The position numbers and the translations under genes are program-made. The notes beneath the pieces were generated by a model. The model searched no databases. It was given only the letters and a program-made list of their open reading frames with translations, and was not told the origin of the DNA. Below, piece after piece: positions 8,639 to 18,647 of a DNA stretch of 64,000 bases; the stretch's first letter is position 1; each line of letters begins with the position of its first letter. Source of the DNA: Paracoccus sp. JM45 (GTDB lineage Bacteria > Pseudomonadota > Alphaproteobacteria > Rhodobacterales > Rhodobacteraceae); assembly GCF_003590715.1 (NCBI RefSeq), contig NZ_QQVY01000001.1, positions 62,001 to 126,000 of the forward strand, read 5' to 3'.

Positions 8639-9904
8639 TTACCCCGCCGAGGCGCTTTCTTTCTTGGGATCGGCGTGGATCAGCAGCGGCTTGGCTGTCG
8701 CCAATTCGACGGCGTCCTCATTCACGACAACCTCTTCAACGGTATCCATACCGGGCAGTTCGAACATAGTTTCCAGCAGGATGCCTTCCATGATCGAACG
8801 CAAGCCACGGGCACCGGTTTTGCGCTTGATGGCGCGTTTGGCAATCGCGGTCAGCGCTTCGTCGGTAAAGGTCAGTTGCACACCTTCCAGATCGAACAGG
8901 CGCTGGTATTGCTTGACCAGAGCGTTCTTGGGCTTGGTCAGAATGATAATCAGCGCTTCTTCATCCAGATCTGTCAGCGTCGCGATCACCGGCAGACGAC
9001 CAACGAATTCCGGTATCAGACCGAATTTCAACAGATCCTCAGGCTCCAGATCCTTGAAGGTTTCGCCCACGCCCTGATCGGTGTTTTCCTTCACGGCAGC
9101 GCCAAAGCCCATGGCCGTGCCTTTGTTGCGCTGCTGGATAATACGGTCCAGACCGGCAAAAGCACCACCGCAGATGAACAGGATGTTCGTGGTGTCCACC
9201 TGCAGGAATTCCTGCTGGGGATGCTTGCGACCACCTTGCGGCGGAACGCTGGCCACGGTCCCTTCCATGATCTTCAGCAGCGCCTGCTGGACACCTTCGC
9301 CCGACACGTCGCGCGTGATCGAGGGGTTGTCCGACTTGCGCGTGATCTTGTCGACCTCATCGATATAGACAATGCCGCGCTGTGCGCGTTCAACGTTATA
9401 TTCGCTGGACTGCAGCAGCTTCAGGATGATGTTTTCAACATCCTCACCGACGTAACCCGCTTCGGTCAGCGTCGTCGCATCGGCCATGGTGAAGGGCACA
9501 TCCAGAATGCGCGCCAAGGTCTGCGCCAGCAGCGTCTTGCCACAACCGGTCGGACCGATCAGCAGGATGTTCGACTTTGCCAGCTCGATATCGGATTTCG
9601 AGCCATGGTTCAGACGCTTGTAGTGGTTGTGCACCGCCACGGCCAGAACGCGCTTGGCGTGTTCCTGACCGATGACATAATCATCCAGAACACCGCAAAT
9701 ATCACGCGGTGTCGGAACGCCCTCACCCATTTTCAGGCCATTGGACTTCGTTTCCTCGCGGATGATGTCCATGCACAGCTCGACGCATTCGTCGCAGATG
9801 AACACGGTGGGTCCAGCGATTAGTTTGCGAACCTCGTGCTGGCTCTTGCCGCAAAAGCTGCAATAGAGCGTATTTTTGCTGTCGTTGCCGGACTGGTTGG
9901 CCAT
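8639..9904 (-). CDS. clpX: ATP-dependent Clp protease ATP-binding subunit ClpX
   Basis: AAA+ unfoldase that feeds tagged proteins into ClpP. The N-terminal zinc-binding domain has Cys15, Cys18, Cys37 and Cys40 (YCSFCGK ... FICDEC). Walker A is GPTGCGKT at 117-124, Walker B is [10 protein letters not shown], and the substrate pore loop GYVGEDV and ClpP-binding loop IGF-type region (TAMGFGA) are present. Length 421 matches the family. clpP lies upstream on the same strand, 159 bases away; the gap has no ORF and could hold a separate clpX promoter. Confidence 0.97.
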   Translation of the reverse strand: MANQSGNDSKNTLYCSFCGKSQHEVRKLIAGPTVFICDECVELCMDIIREETKSNGLKMGEGVPTPRDICGVLDDYVIGQEHAKRVLAVAVHNHYKRLNHGSKSDIELAKSNILLIGPTGCGKTLLAQTLARILDVPFTMADATTLTEAGYVGEDVENIILKLLQSSEYNVERAQRGIVYIDEVDKITRKSDNPSITRDVSGEGVQQALLKIMEGTVASVPPQGGRKHPQQEFLQVDTTNILFICGGAFAGLDRIIQQRNKGTAMGFGAAVKENTDQGVGETFKDLEPEDLLKFGLIPEFVGRLPVIATLTDLDEEALIIILTKPKNALVKQYQRLFDLEGVQLTFTDEALTAIAKRAIKRKTGARGLRSIMEGILLETMFELPGMDTVEEVVVNEDAVELATAKPLLIHADPKKESASAG

Positions 9905-10063
9905 CGTCCACTTCCCTCATTGCCGCCTGTGCGCTTTCGCCGGCGGGCGACGACGGGGGTTCCCGCGCGCCGCGTCTTCGGATTGCCCGTGCCAACCTGT
10001 GCCAGCACGAGTATTTGTCGCTATGTTAAGGGCCAGCAGAGCCCGTCACAATCCCCAAGCGGC

Positions 10064-10696
10064 CTATTTCTTTTCAGGTTCGGCCTTGCCACGCGGTGCC
10101 ACGACCTCATCAATCAGCCCAAAGTCCTTGGCTTCTTCGGGCGACATAAAGCGGTCACGCTCAAGCGCTGCTTCCACTTCTTCCAGCGGGCGACCTGTAT
10201 GTTCGACATAGACGTCGTTCAGACGGCGCTTCAGCTTTTCGGTTTCACGCGCATGGATCAGGATATCCGTTGCCTGCCCCTGATACCCGCCGGAAGGTTG
10301 GTGCACCATGACGCGGCTGTTGGGCAGCGAATAGCGCAGACCCTTTTCGCCAGCAGCCAGCAGCAGCGACCCCATGGACGCCGCCTGCCCCACCACCAGC
10401 GTCGAAACGCGCGGGCGGATGTATTGCATCGTGTCATAGATCGACAGACCCGAGGTGACGACACCACCGGGGCTGTTGATATACATGCTGATATCCTTGT
10501 TGGGGTTTTCAGCCTCAAGGAAAAGCAACTGCGCGCAGATCAGCGTGGACATGCCGTCATGGACAGGACCGGATACAAAAATGATCCGTTCCTTCAGCAA
10601 ACGCGAAAAGATATCATAGGCCCGTTCCCCGCGAGAGGTCTGTTCGACCACCATAGGAACAAGGGTGTTCATGTAGAATTCTGCCGGATCGCTCAT
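10064..10696 (-). CDS. clpP: ATP-dependent Clp protease proteolytic subunit ClpP
   Basis: Serine peptidase forming the double-heptamer chamber of ClpXP/ClpAP. The start [20 protein letters not shown] is the usual N-terminus; the frame extends further upstream but without conserved sequence. Catalytic triad: Ser108 in GQAASMGS, His132 in VMVHQPSGG and Asp181 in ERDRFM. Length 210. It is upstream of clpX and divergent from pth; the 167-base divergent gap must hold promoters for both. No heat-shock promoter could be assigned with confidence. Confidence 0.97.
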   Translation of the reverse strand: MSDPAEFYMNTLVPMVVEQTSRGERAYDIFSRLLKERIIFVSGPVHDGMSTLICAQLLFLEAENPNKDISMYINSPGGVVTSGLSIYDTMQYIRPRVSTLVVGQAASMGSLLLAAGEKGLRYSLPNSRVMVHQPSGGYQGQATDILIHARETEKLKRRLNDVYVEHTGRPLEEVEAALERDRFMSPEEAKDFGLIDEVVAPRGKAEPEKK

Positions 10697-10863
10697 ATAC
10701 TGTCCTTGCCTGTCTAGTCCTTGTCCCCGCGATTCGTCCGGGCGTTCGCCCCTGTCGTAGCCGCGATAGGTTGACAGAGTCTTAGTAACCAGCAAGGTCA
10801 GCCGCAAGGGATGGAACGAAATTCGCCCCGTGCAATCGCTGCATGGGTAAACAGGAGAAGCGC

Positions 10864-11559
10864 GTGAAACTGATTGTAGGGCTGGGAAACCCCGGTGCAA
10901 AATATGCAGCCAACCGTCATAATATCGGCTTCATGGCCCTTGATCGCCTTGCTGATGATCATAATTTTACGCCGTGGAAAGCACGCTTTCAGGCGCTGAC
11001 CAGCGAAGGCAGGCTGGGCAATACGCGTGCTACGCTGCTGAAACCGCAGACATTCATGAATCTTTCCGGCCAATCCGTGGGCGAGGCGATGCGCTATCTG
11101 AAGCTGACGCCGGATGACGTGATTGTGCTGCATGACGAACTGGATCTGGTGCCCGGAAAGGCCCGCGTCAAAAAAGGCGGCGGCCATGCGGGTCACAACG
11201 GTTTGCGGTCGATCCACCAGCACATCGGAGCAGAATATCACCGCGTCAGGCTGGGTATCGGCCATCCGGGCCATAAGGATCGGGTGGCGGGCTATGTCCT
11301 GTCGGATTTTGCCAAGGCCGAACAGGACTGGCTGGATGATGTAATGCGCGGCATTTCGGACGGTGGCGCGGCACTGGCGACGGGCGACGGCGGCAGGTTC
11401 CAGAACGCGGTTGCTGCGCGGGTAAATCCCGCTCGTAACAGTGGCACGGAAACCCCTGAAAAAGCGTCGGAAAAGCCCGCCCAACGCGCGGAAAAACCGG
11501 CCCCTGCCCCTACGGCATTTGCCGATAAGCTGAAGTCATTGACGGACAGGTTCAAATGA
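10864..11559 (+). CDS. pth: Peptidyl-tRNA hydrolase
   Basis: Releases tRNA from prematurely dropped peptidyl-tRNAs. The GTG start chosen gives (M)[22 protein letters not shown], with catalytic His at residue 19 and Asn at 9, and is preceded by an AGGAG-like site 6-10 bases upstream; the ATG 21 bases earlier lies before that site and is unlikely. [10 protein letters not shown] and VLHDELDL (catalytic Asp) are present. Beyond the catalytic core there is a charged, Pro/Lys/Glu-rich tail (about 190-231) common in Rhodobacterales. The stop overlaps the next gene by ATGA. Confidence 0.95.
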   Translation: MKLIVGLGNPGAKYAANRHNIGFMALDRLADDHNFTPWKARFQALTSEGRLGNTRATLLKPQTFMNLSGQSVGEAMRYLKLTPDDVIVLHDELDLVPGKARVKKGGGHAGHNGLRSIHQHIGAEYHRVRLGIGHPGHKDRVAGYVLSDFAKAEQDWLDDVMRGISDGGAALATGDGGRFQNAVAARVNPARNSGTETPEKASEKPAQRAEKPAPAPTAFADKLKSLTDRFK

Positions 11560-12983
11560 CCACACACATCAGGCAGGCATTCCGCGAACAAGCTGTTGCC
11601 TGCCGCAATCTGGGTTCGCCCTTTACCGCAGCACTTTGTGACAGCCTGGCAGACAACCTTCAGGCCGATCAGGGCGCTGTGGCCGCGCATGTTCTGAACT
11701 GGCAGGGTGATCCGCGCAGCGGTGCGGATTCCGTGCCCTTGCGCCTGTGCGGTGCGTTACACGCATTGGTGCTGACCGACGCTGACCCTGAATTATCAGC
11801 GGCCTATGCCCAACGCCATCTTCCGGCGCAGCAACTGGTGTCGACGCTGCAAGAACACAGCGCCCATGTGCTGGACTGGCTGACCTTGCCCCCGCAAACG
11901 AACGAAGTCGCCCGCTCTGCCCCGCTGATCGCCAGTGCCCGCTTTCTGTCGGGACTTGCTCCGCATACCCTACATCTGCGCGAACTTGGTGCCTCGGCCG
12001 GATTGAACCTGAATTTCGACAAATACCATCTGGGTGATGCGACACAGGGCGTCGTCCTGCGCCCCGACTGGCAGGGCAATATGCCGCAAGGTGATTTCAC
12101 GATCGCAAGTCGTCGTGGTGTCGATCTGAACCCGCTTGATCCCGAATGTGACGGTTTGCGGCTGATGGCCTATTGCTGGGCCGATCAGGATCAGCGGTTG
12201 GCGCGCTTGAAGGCGGCGCTGGAACTGGCCACGGACAATCCGCCAACCGTTGATCGGGGCGATGCAGGCGCGTGGTTGGCCGGACAGCTTTCAAACCCCG
12301 CACAGGGCACCACGCTGGTCTTCCACACCGTCGCCGCACAGTATTTTCCGCCCGCGACCCAAGCCGCTTGCAGCGATGCACTGACCAACGCGGGCCGGAA
12401 CGCAACCGCGGATGCCCCCCTTGCCCACCTCCAAATGGAGGCTGACGGCGGTGACGGTGCCGCCCTGACCCTGACGCTGTGGGACGGGCAAAGGCGCGAC
12501 TGGTCGCTTGGCCGCGCCGATTTTCACGGAAGATGGGTCCGCTGGAAGCCAACCCTCCTTTGGCAAGAAACACGGGGCTTATCCCCAAGCCGACCTGAAA
12601 CGAAAGGCGCAGATATGGAACCATCGGTGAATGTCCTTGGGACGAAGCTATTGCCCTGTTCAACCGATCCGGTCACGGGATTTTACCGCAACGGATGCTG
12701 CGATACCGGCCCCGAGGATCAGGGAAGCCACACCGTCTGCGTGATTCTGACTGACGAATTTCTGGCCATGTCGCGCTATCTTGGCAACGACCTGACAACA
12801 CCACGACCCGAATACGGCTTTGCAGGACTGAAGGCAGGCGATCGTTGGTGCCTTTGTGCCAGCCGTTTTCTTCAAGCGGCACAGGAATTTGCCGCACCGG
12901 TCGTGGTGATGGAATGCACACATAAGCGCGCCTTGGAGGTGGTCCCGTTCGAGCTGTTACAGAACCACTCCAGAAACGACTAG
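11556..12983 (+). CDS. DUF2332-DUF2237 two-domain protein (apparent fusion)
   Basis: One uninterrupted frame of 475 codons carrying two families normally found as separate proteins. Residues about 1-335 are DUF2332 (signatures: RELGASAGLNLNFDKY and YCWADQDQRLARL), a family of unknown role with a Rossmann/methyltransferase-like look. Residues 354-475 are a complete DUF2237 domain (NVLGTKLLPCSTDPVTGFYR, CCDTGPED, PRPEYGF, GDRWCLCA) starting with its own Met at 12615, preceded by AAAGG at 12603-12607, so internal initiation is possible. The linker 336-353 is unlike either family. It may be a true fusion, or two genes joined by an indel near 12.55-12.60 kb; a TGA lies one frame away at 12596. Coupled to pth by ATGA. 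Confidence 0.8.
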   Translation: MTTHIRQAFREQAVACRNLGSPFTAALCDSLADNLQADQGAVAAHVLNWQGDPRSGADSVPLRLCGALHALVLTDADPELSAAYAQRHLPAQQLVSTLQEHSAHVLDWLTLPPQTNEVARSAPLIASARFLSGLAPHTLHLRELGASAGLNLNFDKYHLGDATQGVVLRPDWQGNMPQGDFTIASRRGVDLNPLDPECDGLRLMAYCWADQDQRLARLKAALELATDNPPTVDRGDAGAWLAGQLSNPAQGTTLVFHTVAAQYFPPATQAACSDALTNAGRNATADAPLAHLQMEADGGDGAALTLTLWDGQRRDWSLGRADFHGRWVRWKPTLLWQETRGLSPSRPETKGADMEPSVNVLGTKLLPCSTDPVTGFYRNGCCDTGPEDQGSHTVCVILTDEFLAMSRYLGNDLTTPRPEYGFAGLKAGDRWCLCASRFLQAAQEFAAPVVVMECTHKRALEVVPFELLQNHSRND

Positions 12984-12991
12984 GGTATAGA

Positions 12992-13013
12992 AAAGGGGCC
13001 AAAGGGCCCCTTT
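12992..13013. terminator. Bidirectional intrinsic terminator between DUF2237 and trpB
   Basis: A 9-bp perfect stem, AAAGGGGCC / GGCCCCTTT, with a 4-base loop sits between two convergent genes. The A/T ends of the stem give short U-tracts in both directions, so it can end both the pth-DUF transcript and the trpB transcript. Confidence 0.75.
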
Positions 13014-13018
13014 CCGGT

Positions 13019-14245
13019 TCAAGCCTGAATGTCGGCGCCCAGATGCTTGGCGACGGTAAAGATATCCTTATCGCCGCGACCGCACATATTCATCACAATC
13101 AAATGGTCGGCGGGCAGATCGGGCGCAATCTTGATAACATGGGCCAGCGCGTGGCTGGGTTCCAGCGCCGGAATGATGCCTTCCAGCGAACAGCACATCT
13201 GGAATGCGGCCAAAGCCTCATCATCGGTGATGCTGACATATTCGGCGCGGCCCATATCCTTCAGCCATGCATGTTCCGGCCCGATACCGGGATAATCCAG
13301 ACCGGCGCTGATCGAATGGCCCTCAAGGATCTGCCCGTCATCGTCCTGCAACAGATAGGTGCGGTTACCATGCAGCACGCCCGCACGACCGCCTGACAGG
13401 CTGGCGCAATGTTCCATCCGGTCATCGACGCCCTTGCCGCCGGCTTCGACGCCGATGATACCGACCTCCTTGTCGTCAAGGAAAGGATAGAACAGACCCA
13501 TCGCGTTCGAGCCGCCACCGATGGCTGCCACCAGCGTGTCGGGCAGACGGCCTTCGCGCGGCATGATCTGTTCGCGGACTTCCTTGCCGATGATCGACTG
13601 GAAATCACGGACCATTGCCGGATAGGGATGCGGACCCGCAACCGTGCCGATGCAATAGAAGGTGTCTTTTACATTGGTCACCCAATCACGCAAGGCGTCG
13701 TTCATCGCATCCTTCAGTGTCCCGCGACCGCTGGTCACAGGCACAACCTCGGCCCCCAGAAGACGCATGCGGAAGACGTTGGGGGATTGGCGTTCAACGT
13801 CATGGGCACCCATATAGACGATGCATTTCAGACCAAAGCGCGCGCAGACCGTCGCCGTGGCCACGCCATGCTGACCCGCGCCGGTTTCCGCAATAATCCG
13901 CGTTTTGCCCATGCGGATCGCCAGCAAAATCTGGCCCAGCACGTTGTTGATCTTATGCGCGCCGGTGTGGTTCAGCTCATCCCGCTTCATATAGATTTTC
14001 GCGCCGCCCAGATGTTCGGTCAGGCGTTCGGCAAAATACAAAGGCGACGGGCGACCCACGTAATGGGTCCACAGATCATCCATCTGTGCCCCAAAGGCCG
14101 GATCTACCTTGGCGCGCTCGTATTCCTCCTCCAGCTCCAGAATCAGCGGCATCAGCGTTTCACTGACGAAACGGCCACCATAGATGCCGAAGCGGCCCTG
14201 TTCATCGGGTCCGGTCTTGAAACTGTTCAGCAGATCGTCGGCCAT
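13019..14245 (-). CDS. trpB: Tryptophan synthase beta subunit
   Basis: PLP enzyme joining indole and serine to give tryptophan. The start [17 protein letters not shown] was chosen because the following [14 protein letters not shown] is the canonical N-terminus; the frame continues upstream without conservation. PLP lysine is Lys98 in HTGAHKINN, and the phosphate-binding loop is GGGSNAMG. Length 408. Its usual neighbours trpF and trpA are missing: it stands alone between a convergent gene and a divergent gene of unknown function. Confidence 0.97.
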   Translation of the reverse strand: MADDLLNSFKTGPDEQGRFGIYGGRFVSETLMPLILELEEEYERAKVDPAFGAQMDDLWTHYVGRPSPLYFAERLTEHLGGAKIYMKRDELNHTGAHKINNVLGQILLAIRMGKTRIIAETGAGQHGVATATVCARFGLKCIVYMGAHDVERQSPNVFRMRLLGAEVVPVTSGRGTLKDAMNDALRDWVTNVKDTFYCIGTVAGPHPYPAMVRDFQSIIGKEVREQIMPREGRLPDTLVAAIGGGSNAMGLFYPFLDDKEVGIIGVEAGGKGVDDRMEHCASLSGGRAGVLHGNRTYLLQDDDGQILEGHSISAGLDYPGIGPEHAWLKDMGRAEYVSITDDEALAAFQMCCSLEGIIPALEPSHALAHVIKIAPDLPADHLIVMNMCGRGDKDIFTVAKHLGADIQA

Positions 14246-14432
14246 ATCGTGCGCCTTCGCGTTTGGGATGGTTGATCGGGGCAGTGATATGCCCTTTGCC
14301 TTGTCATAACGGCGAAAGCACGTGGGGTGAAGCCCGCTTGAAACGACCGAAAGCCGCAGCATTCGATGGACGCAACGGTCAGGCGCGATTAAGACCGCCA
14401 TAACGAACCCATAACACCGGAAGTAACTCATC

Positions 14433-15032
14433 ATGCTTTGGAGCATCCGCGCACGTATGAAACCGGCCCTGTCGGTGATCGAGATGATCCCCGATGTCCA
14501 CCGCACCCAAGCCCTGACGGTTTTACGCAAAGCCGCACAGGATGGCCGCGTCGCCGGCATCAGGATTGACGCCGATGACCGTGATCTGGTGCTTTATGAT
14601 GGTCCGGTTGCGCTGATCTCGCCTATCGGGGCACGCCTGTTACGGGCGCTGTACCAACAGGGCAAAATCAAGCTGAAAAAACCTGCAGCCAAGAAACTGC
14701 CGGCGCTGGATGCCTATATCGCAACCGAGGCCGCGTTTCGCGCAGATGTCACCCGCCTGTTGGCCGAGGAAGATGCACGGCTTGATCGCCTTGCCGCCAT
14801 TGTCGCAGATCCCGAATGTGCAACGGCGGATGAACTTACCCCCTATCTGGTTGATAAGATCATTACGGCGAAACTGGGCTATGGCGCATCCGGATCGGTC
14901 AGCTTTGCCGGAATCACAGCCCACCGGACGCGCACAGCCGATGCATCATCCGATGCCCAAACGCTGGATACCGGGAGAATTCTGTGCTGGTGGGTGGATC
15001 AGGACGGTCAGCGCCATGGAGATGTCGACTAA
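14433..15032 (+). CDS. Hypothetical protein, 199 residues
   Basis: I do not recognise a family. The frame starts at an ATG with GGAAG 12-16 bases upstream and has coding-like third-position G/C. The protein has no signal peptide or membrane helix. Around residues 10-95 it is mixed alpha/beta ([37 protein letters not shown]) with a lysine-rich loop [13 protein letters not shown]; 95-145 looks helical and acidic ([20 protein letters not shown]); the C-terminus ends in [18 protein letters not shown]. The 187 bases before it, shared with divergent trpB, contain no other ORF. Likely cytoplasmic; function unknown. Confidence 0.65.
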   Translation: MLWSIRARMKPALSVIEMIPDVHRTQALTVLRKAAQDGRVAGIRIDADDRDLVLYDGPVALISPIGARLLRALYQQGKIKLKKPAAKKLPALDAYIATEAAFRADVTRLLAEEDARLDRLAAIVADPECATADELTPYLVDKIITAKLGYGASGSVSFAGITAHRTRTADASSDAQTLDTGRILCWWVDQDGQRHGDVD

Positions 15033-15051
15033 AAGGCTGCTGCCTGACATC

Positions 15052-15186
<135 letters not shown>

Positions 15187-15227
15187 ACTGAGGGTTCTCT
15201 AGCGTAAGTTATTGGCGGTGGAAAGAC

Positions 15228-15755
15228 CTAGTTGCATGAAAATGCAGCTTTGCTTTGATCAATTGACGGATGGGCCAGAGGCTGCCCTTCCTTCAGACCA
15301 AGACGGTCAGCCTCGCCTGCGGCGATTTCAAGAACCATCAGGCGATCAGGGTCCGGATCACCGACCGAGGCACCCGGAATTCCGGTTTCATCCAAAGGGC
15401 GTGCATTGCGGTGGATGTGGCGGATGACCCCTGTTTCATCCAGAAACAGCATGTCCAAAGGCACCAGGGTGTTACGCATCCAGAACGCCACCTGCTGGGG
15501 CCGTTCATAAATAAACAACATACCGGTCCCCTGCGGGACGTCTTTGCGATACATCAGACCCTGTGCGCGTTCGTCTGGGGTATCGGCAATCTCGACTTGC
15601 AGGGACAACTGATTCGCATCGGCTGCCCGAATCACCACCGTGTCGGCTGAACATGATTCGGCGCGCGACGGCTGCTGCGCCATGCCGGCACCTGTGGTCC
15701 CCAGTGCCAGCACAGCCGCCAGCACCGCAGAAAGCATAAGCTTATTCCGCAACAT
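15228..15755 (-). CDS. Exported DUF192 family protein
   Basis: 175 residues with an N-terminal signal peptide (LMLSAVLAAVLALGTTGAGMA) followed by a DUF192 domain: EIADTPDERAQGLMYRKDVP, GMLFIYERPQQVAFWMRNTLVPLDMLF and VLEIAAGEADRLGL. DUF192 proteins are periplasmic or cell-surface beta-rich proteins of unknown biochemical role. The start overlaps the 3' end of the upstream cold-shock gene by 14 bases (an ATG 6 bases earlier is also possible), so the pair is coupled; this linkage of a double cold-shock protein with DUF192 is frequent in Rhodobacterales. Confidence 0.9.
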   Translation of the reverse strand: MLRNKLMLSAVLAAVLALGTTGAGMAQQPSRAESCSADTVVIRAADANQLSLQVEIADTPDERAQGLMYRKDVPQGTGMLFIYERPQQVAFWMRNTLVPLDMLFLDETGVIRHIHRNARPLDETGIPGASVGDPDPDRLMVLEIAAGEADRLGLKEGQPLAHPSIDQSKAAFSCN

Positions 15756-16341
15756 GGACATGGAAATCAAGCTGCCCCATTTCGTCATGCACATGCGCCG
15801 CAAGATCCGTTTCGATCACCGCGTTGTCCCATGATGACACTTGCGCTGCCATCAGCCCGCGCGGGCCTTCGATGACGCGAAGGCAGATCGCCTCGCCTAT
15901 GGCAAGGTCAGCAAAACCGGAATGGCGCACCACCTCAATATGCACAAAAACATCTTCGGGATGCCCGAAAATGTTTGCGAATCCAAAGCCTTTGCTTTTA
16001 TCGAACCATTTTATTCGTGCGGGACGCAGCGGCAGGCTGTCCATATGTTCGATCACTTCGGGATCCAGATCCGCAATCGGCGGAAGCCCGTCACCGGCCG
16101 GCGGATCGATGGAAACAACTTCGGCGGCCTGCGTGCCACGTTTGGTATCTTGCACCAGCACAGCAACCCGCGACTGGTCCGCGACCGAACTGCGTCCGAA
16201 ATTGCGCAGGACATTGGCGTGCAGAAGAACGTCTTCCCCACCTTGGTCATTCACGATGAAACCATAGCCCTTGGTCGCGTCGAACCACTTTACCAGTCCG
16301 GTTACCAATTTGAGGCCAGTATCTTCTGTCATCGTTTGCAT
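15742..16341 (-). CDS. Double cold-shock-domain protein
   Basis: About 199 residues with two cold-shock (OB-fold) domains. The first begins GLVKWFDATKGYGFIVND (RNP1 KGYGFIV) with DVLLHANVL as RNP2; the second begins ARIKWFDKSKGFGFANIF (KGFGFA) with DVFVHIEVVR. It should bind single-stranded nucleic acid, as an RNA chaperone. The start was placed at MQTMTED; a GTG 18 bases upstream and an ATG 9 bases downstream are alternatives. The upstream region carries tandem repeats and a hairpin (see 16374-16433). Confidence 0.92.
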   Translation of the reverse strand: MQTMTEDTGLKLVTGLVKWFDATKGYGFIVNDQGGEDVLLHANVLRNFGRSSVADQSRVAVLVQDTKRGTQAAEVVSIDPPAGDGLPPIADLDPEVIEHMDSLPLRPARIKWFDKSKGFGFANIFGHPEDVFVHIEVVRHSGFADLAIGEAICLRVIEGPRGLMAAQVSSWDNAVIETDLAAHVHDEMGQLDFHVHVAE

Positions 16342-16373
16342 ATTTCCACGCGGTGCCACATTGGCGCAGACAT

Positions 16374-16433
16374 TATGACCACAACAATATGACTACAACA
16401 AATATAACGGCAACGCAGATACAACAGCGTTGC
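16374..16433. repeat. Tandem repeat and hairpin upstream of the cold-shock gene
   Basis: TATGACCACAACAA (16374-16387) is directly followed by TATGACTACAACAA (16388-16401), a 14-base tandem repeat with one mismatch. Next comes a 7-bp hairpin GCAACGC (16410-16416) / GCGTTGC (16427-16433) with a 10-base loop. Read on the minus strand the repeats give TTGTTG, an 18-base spacer and CATAAT, a plausible sigma70 promoter. The region lies 33-92 bases before the cold-shock gene start and is more A/T-rich than its surroundings. Confidence 0.45.
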
Positions 16434-16472
16434 TTAAGTACAGTCTTTGCGTTCGTGACCAATCCGTCAAGC

Positions 16473-17087
16473 TCAGGGTGAAAGGCGCGAAATATCCCAG
16501 CGGCTATCCGCTTGTTTACTCCACATAAAGCGATCATGCAGCCGGAATGCACCATCGGCCCAGAACTCGATCTGGACAGGATTGATCCGGAAACCGCCCC
16601 AGAACGGCGGACGCACCGGATTATTTCCCTGACGCAGCGTTACCTTCGCGACCTCGGCAACCAGTGTCGCGCGGCTGTCCAGCGGGCGTGACTGTTTGGA
16701 GGCCCAGGCACCCAGACGGCTTTTCAGTGCACGGCTGGCGTAATATTCATCGGCCTGCGCGCCCTCTTCACGGGTGACGGTACCGCGGACGCGGATCTGG
16801 CGGCGCAGGGACTTCCAGTGCATCACAAAGGCGGCCTTGCCGGTGTCCCCGATCTGCATCCCCTTGGCGCTGTCGTAATTGGTATAGAAAACGAACGAAC
16901 CGTCGTCCTTCTGCCCGTCGATATCCTTCAGCAACACCATACGGGTATCGGGCATGCCGTCGGCGTCGACCGTGGCCAGCGCGATGGCATTGGGATCGTT
17001 GATCTCGGTTTCCTGCGCTTCGGCCAGCCATGCGCGGACGATATCGAAGGGGTCATCCCCTGCAAAGATTCCGGTGCGATCTGTCAT
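16473..17087 (-). CDS. pdxH: Pyridoxamine 5'-phosphate oxidase
   Basis: FMN enzyme that oxidises pyridoxine or pyridoxamine phosphate to PLP. The 204-residue protein has the split-barrel landmarks [43 protein letters not shown] and the C-terminal [13 protein letters not shown] ... W-x-I-x-RLSP tail that is diagnostic. It stands alone, divergent from fabI with 79 bases between. Confidence 0.96.
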   Translation of the reverse strand: MTDRTGIFAGDDPFDIVRAWLAEAQETEINDPNAIALATVDADGMPDTRMVLLKDIDGQKDDGSFVFYTNYDSAKGMQIGDTGKAAFVMHWKSLRRQIRVRGTVTREEGAQADEYYASRALKSRLGAWASKQSRPLDSRATLVAEVAKVTLRQGNNPVRPPFWGGFRINPVQIEFWADGAFRLHDRFMWSKQADSRWDISRLSP

Positions 17088-17166
17088 GATCCGTTCCTTA
17101 TGCTTGATGCGGCATGGTAAAGGGCCTAATCACCGCTGGAACTGTTGAAAGCGCGAGGGACTGGAC

Positions 17167-17994
17167 ATGTCAAGCGAGCAGAGGTCTGGCCTGATGGCCG
17201 GCAAGCGCGGTCTGATCATGGGTTTGGCCAATGACAAATCGATTGCCTGGGGCATCGCAAAGGCATTGGCTGCCGAGGGTGCCGAACTGGCATTCAGCTA
17301 TCAGGGGGATGCGCTGAAAAAGCGGGTCGATCCTCTGGCGGCACAATTGGGGTCAGACATGGTGCTGCCATGCGACGTGTCGGATGAGGCGTCCGTTGAT
17401 ACGCTGTTCGAAAATCTGGCCGCCAAATGGGACAAGATGGACTTCATCGTCCATGCAATCGGCTTTTCCGACAAGGAACAGCTGCGCGGGCGCTATGCCG
17501 AAACCACGCGCGACAATTTCCTGAAAACAATGGATATATCGGTGTATTCCTTCACCGCTGTTGCCCGTCGGGCGGCCGCGATGATGACGGACGGTGGATC
17601 CATGCTGACGCTGACCTATTACGGCGCCGAACGTGTCATGCCGCATTACAATGTCATGGGCGTTGCCAAATCCGCACTGGAAGCATCGGTCCGCTATCTG
17701 GCCGAGGATTTCGGCAAGGACAACATCCGCGTCAATGCCATCAGCGCCGGTCCGATCAAGACGCTGGCCGCATCGGGCATCGGTGACTTCCGCTATATCA
17801 TGAAGTGGAACGAGCTGAACTCGCCTCTGCGTCGCAATGTCACGCAGGAAGATGTCGGAAATTCGGCGCTATACCTGCTGTCGCGTCTGGGCGCAGGTGT
17901 CACGGGCGAAACCCATCACGTCGATGCGGGCTATCATGTTGTTGGCATGAAGGCCGTTGACGCGCCCGATATTGCAGCGGTCAAGAAAGACTAA
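17167..17994 (+). CDS. fabI: Enoyl-[acyl-carrier-protein] reductase (NADH) FabI
   Basis: Last step of each fatty-acid elongation cycle; SDR-type enzyme sensitive to triclosan in other species. The N-terminal nucleotide motif is GLANDKSIAWGIAKAL, and the catalytic pair is Tyr-x6-Lys in YNVMGVAKSALEASVRYLA, with the second Tyr in TYYGAERVMPHY. Length 275 is normal, with a short N-terminal extension and a C-terminal tail common in Rhodobacterales. The LysE-type gene begins 22 bases after the stop. Confidence 0.97.
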   Translation: MSSEQRSGLMAGKRGLIMGLANDKSIAWGIAKALAAEGAELAFSYQGDALKKRVDPLAAQLGSDMVLPCDVSDEASVDTLFENLAAKWDKMDFIVHAIGFSDKEQLRGRYAETTRDNFLKTMDISVYSFTAVARRAAAMMTDGGSMLTLTYYGAERVMPHYNVMGVAKSALEASVRYLAEDFGKDNIRVNAISAGPIKTLAASGIGDFRYIMKWNELNSPLRRNVTQEDVGNSALYLLSRLGAGVTGETHHVDAGYHVVGMKAVDAPDIAAVKKD

Positions 17995-18016
17995 AGACCA
18001 AAAGGGGCGGCAGGTC

Positions 18017-18631
18017 ATGATTTCGGTTTCTGCCGACCAGCTTGGGCTTTTTGTGGCGACCCTCTCCGTGGCGATCCTGTCGCCCGGTCCGGGCGTCATC
18101 GCCGTCAGTCAGGGTGCCTTTTCTTTGGGTCGCAAACGGGCCCTGCCCTATGGCTGGGGTCTGGCCATCGGCGCATCGGTCTGGTGCCTGTTCGCACTTT
18201 TGGGGCTGACGGTGATTTTCCGCGTTCTGCCTTGGACGCTGGCCGCGATGCATCTGCTGGGCGGAGCATATCTTCTGTATATCGCGTGGAAAATGTGGGT
18301 CCATGCCGTTGATCCCCTGCCCGATCCGATGACAGGTGGACGTGGGTTGAACTTCTGGGCCGGCATGGCGCTGAACGTGTCGAACCCGAAGCCTGCGCTT
18401 TTCTATTCCGCGGTGCTGTTGTCGATCTTTCCGGCCGCATTGGGGCTGGCCGATAAGGGCGCAATCTATGCGACAGCCTTGTCGGTAGAGCTTTTATTCT
18501 ATACCGCACTTGCCAGTTTGATGGCGCTGCCGTGGCTGCGGGACCGCTATTATGACATGAAATTCTGGATCGACCGGGGGGCCGGCCTTGCAATTGCGTT
18601 GCTGGGCCTTTCGCTTGTTCTCAATCCCTGA
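18017..18631 (+). CDS. LysE/RhtB family amino-acid exporter
   Basis: Inner-membrane protein of 204 residues with about six hydrophobic segments and the family signature [20 protein letters not shown] near residue 18, followed by [12 protein letters not shown]. Such proteins export amino acids or derivatives; the substrate cannot be told. The start was chosen at the ATG preceded by GGGGCGGCAGG, not at the upstream in-frame ATG inside fabI. It lies between fabI and the Gpt-type gene on the same strand with 16-22 base gaps, so all three may be co-transcribed. Confidence 0.9.
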   Translation: MISVSADQLGLFVATLSVAILSPGPGVIAVSQGAFSLGRKRALPYGWGLAIGASVWCLFALLGLTVIFRVLPWTLAAMHLLGGAYLLYIAWKMWVHAVDPLPDPMTGGRGLNFWAGMALNVSNPKPALFYSAVLLSIFPAALGLADKGAIYATALSVELLFYTALASLMALPWLRDRYYDMKFWIDRGAGLAIALLGLSLVLNP

Positions 18632-18647
18632 AGAAGGAAGAAGACGC

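Noticed and set aside
8573-9823. A 416-codon open frame antisense to clpX
   Set aside because: It mirrors the clpX frame; its translation is rich in Gln, His and Arg as usual for antisense of G+C-rich genes, and matches no family.
10697-10863. RpoH (heat-shock) promoter before clpP
   Set aside because: CTTG-like words are present but no pair with correct spacing and a good -10 was found.
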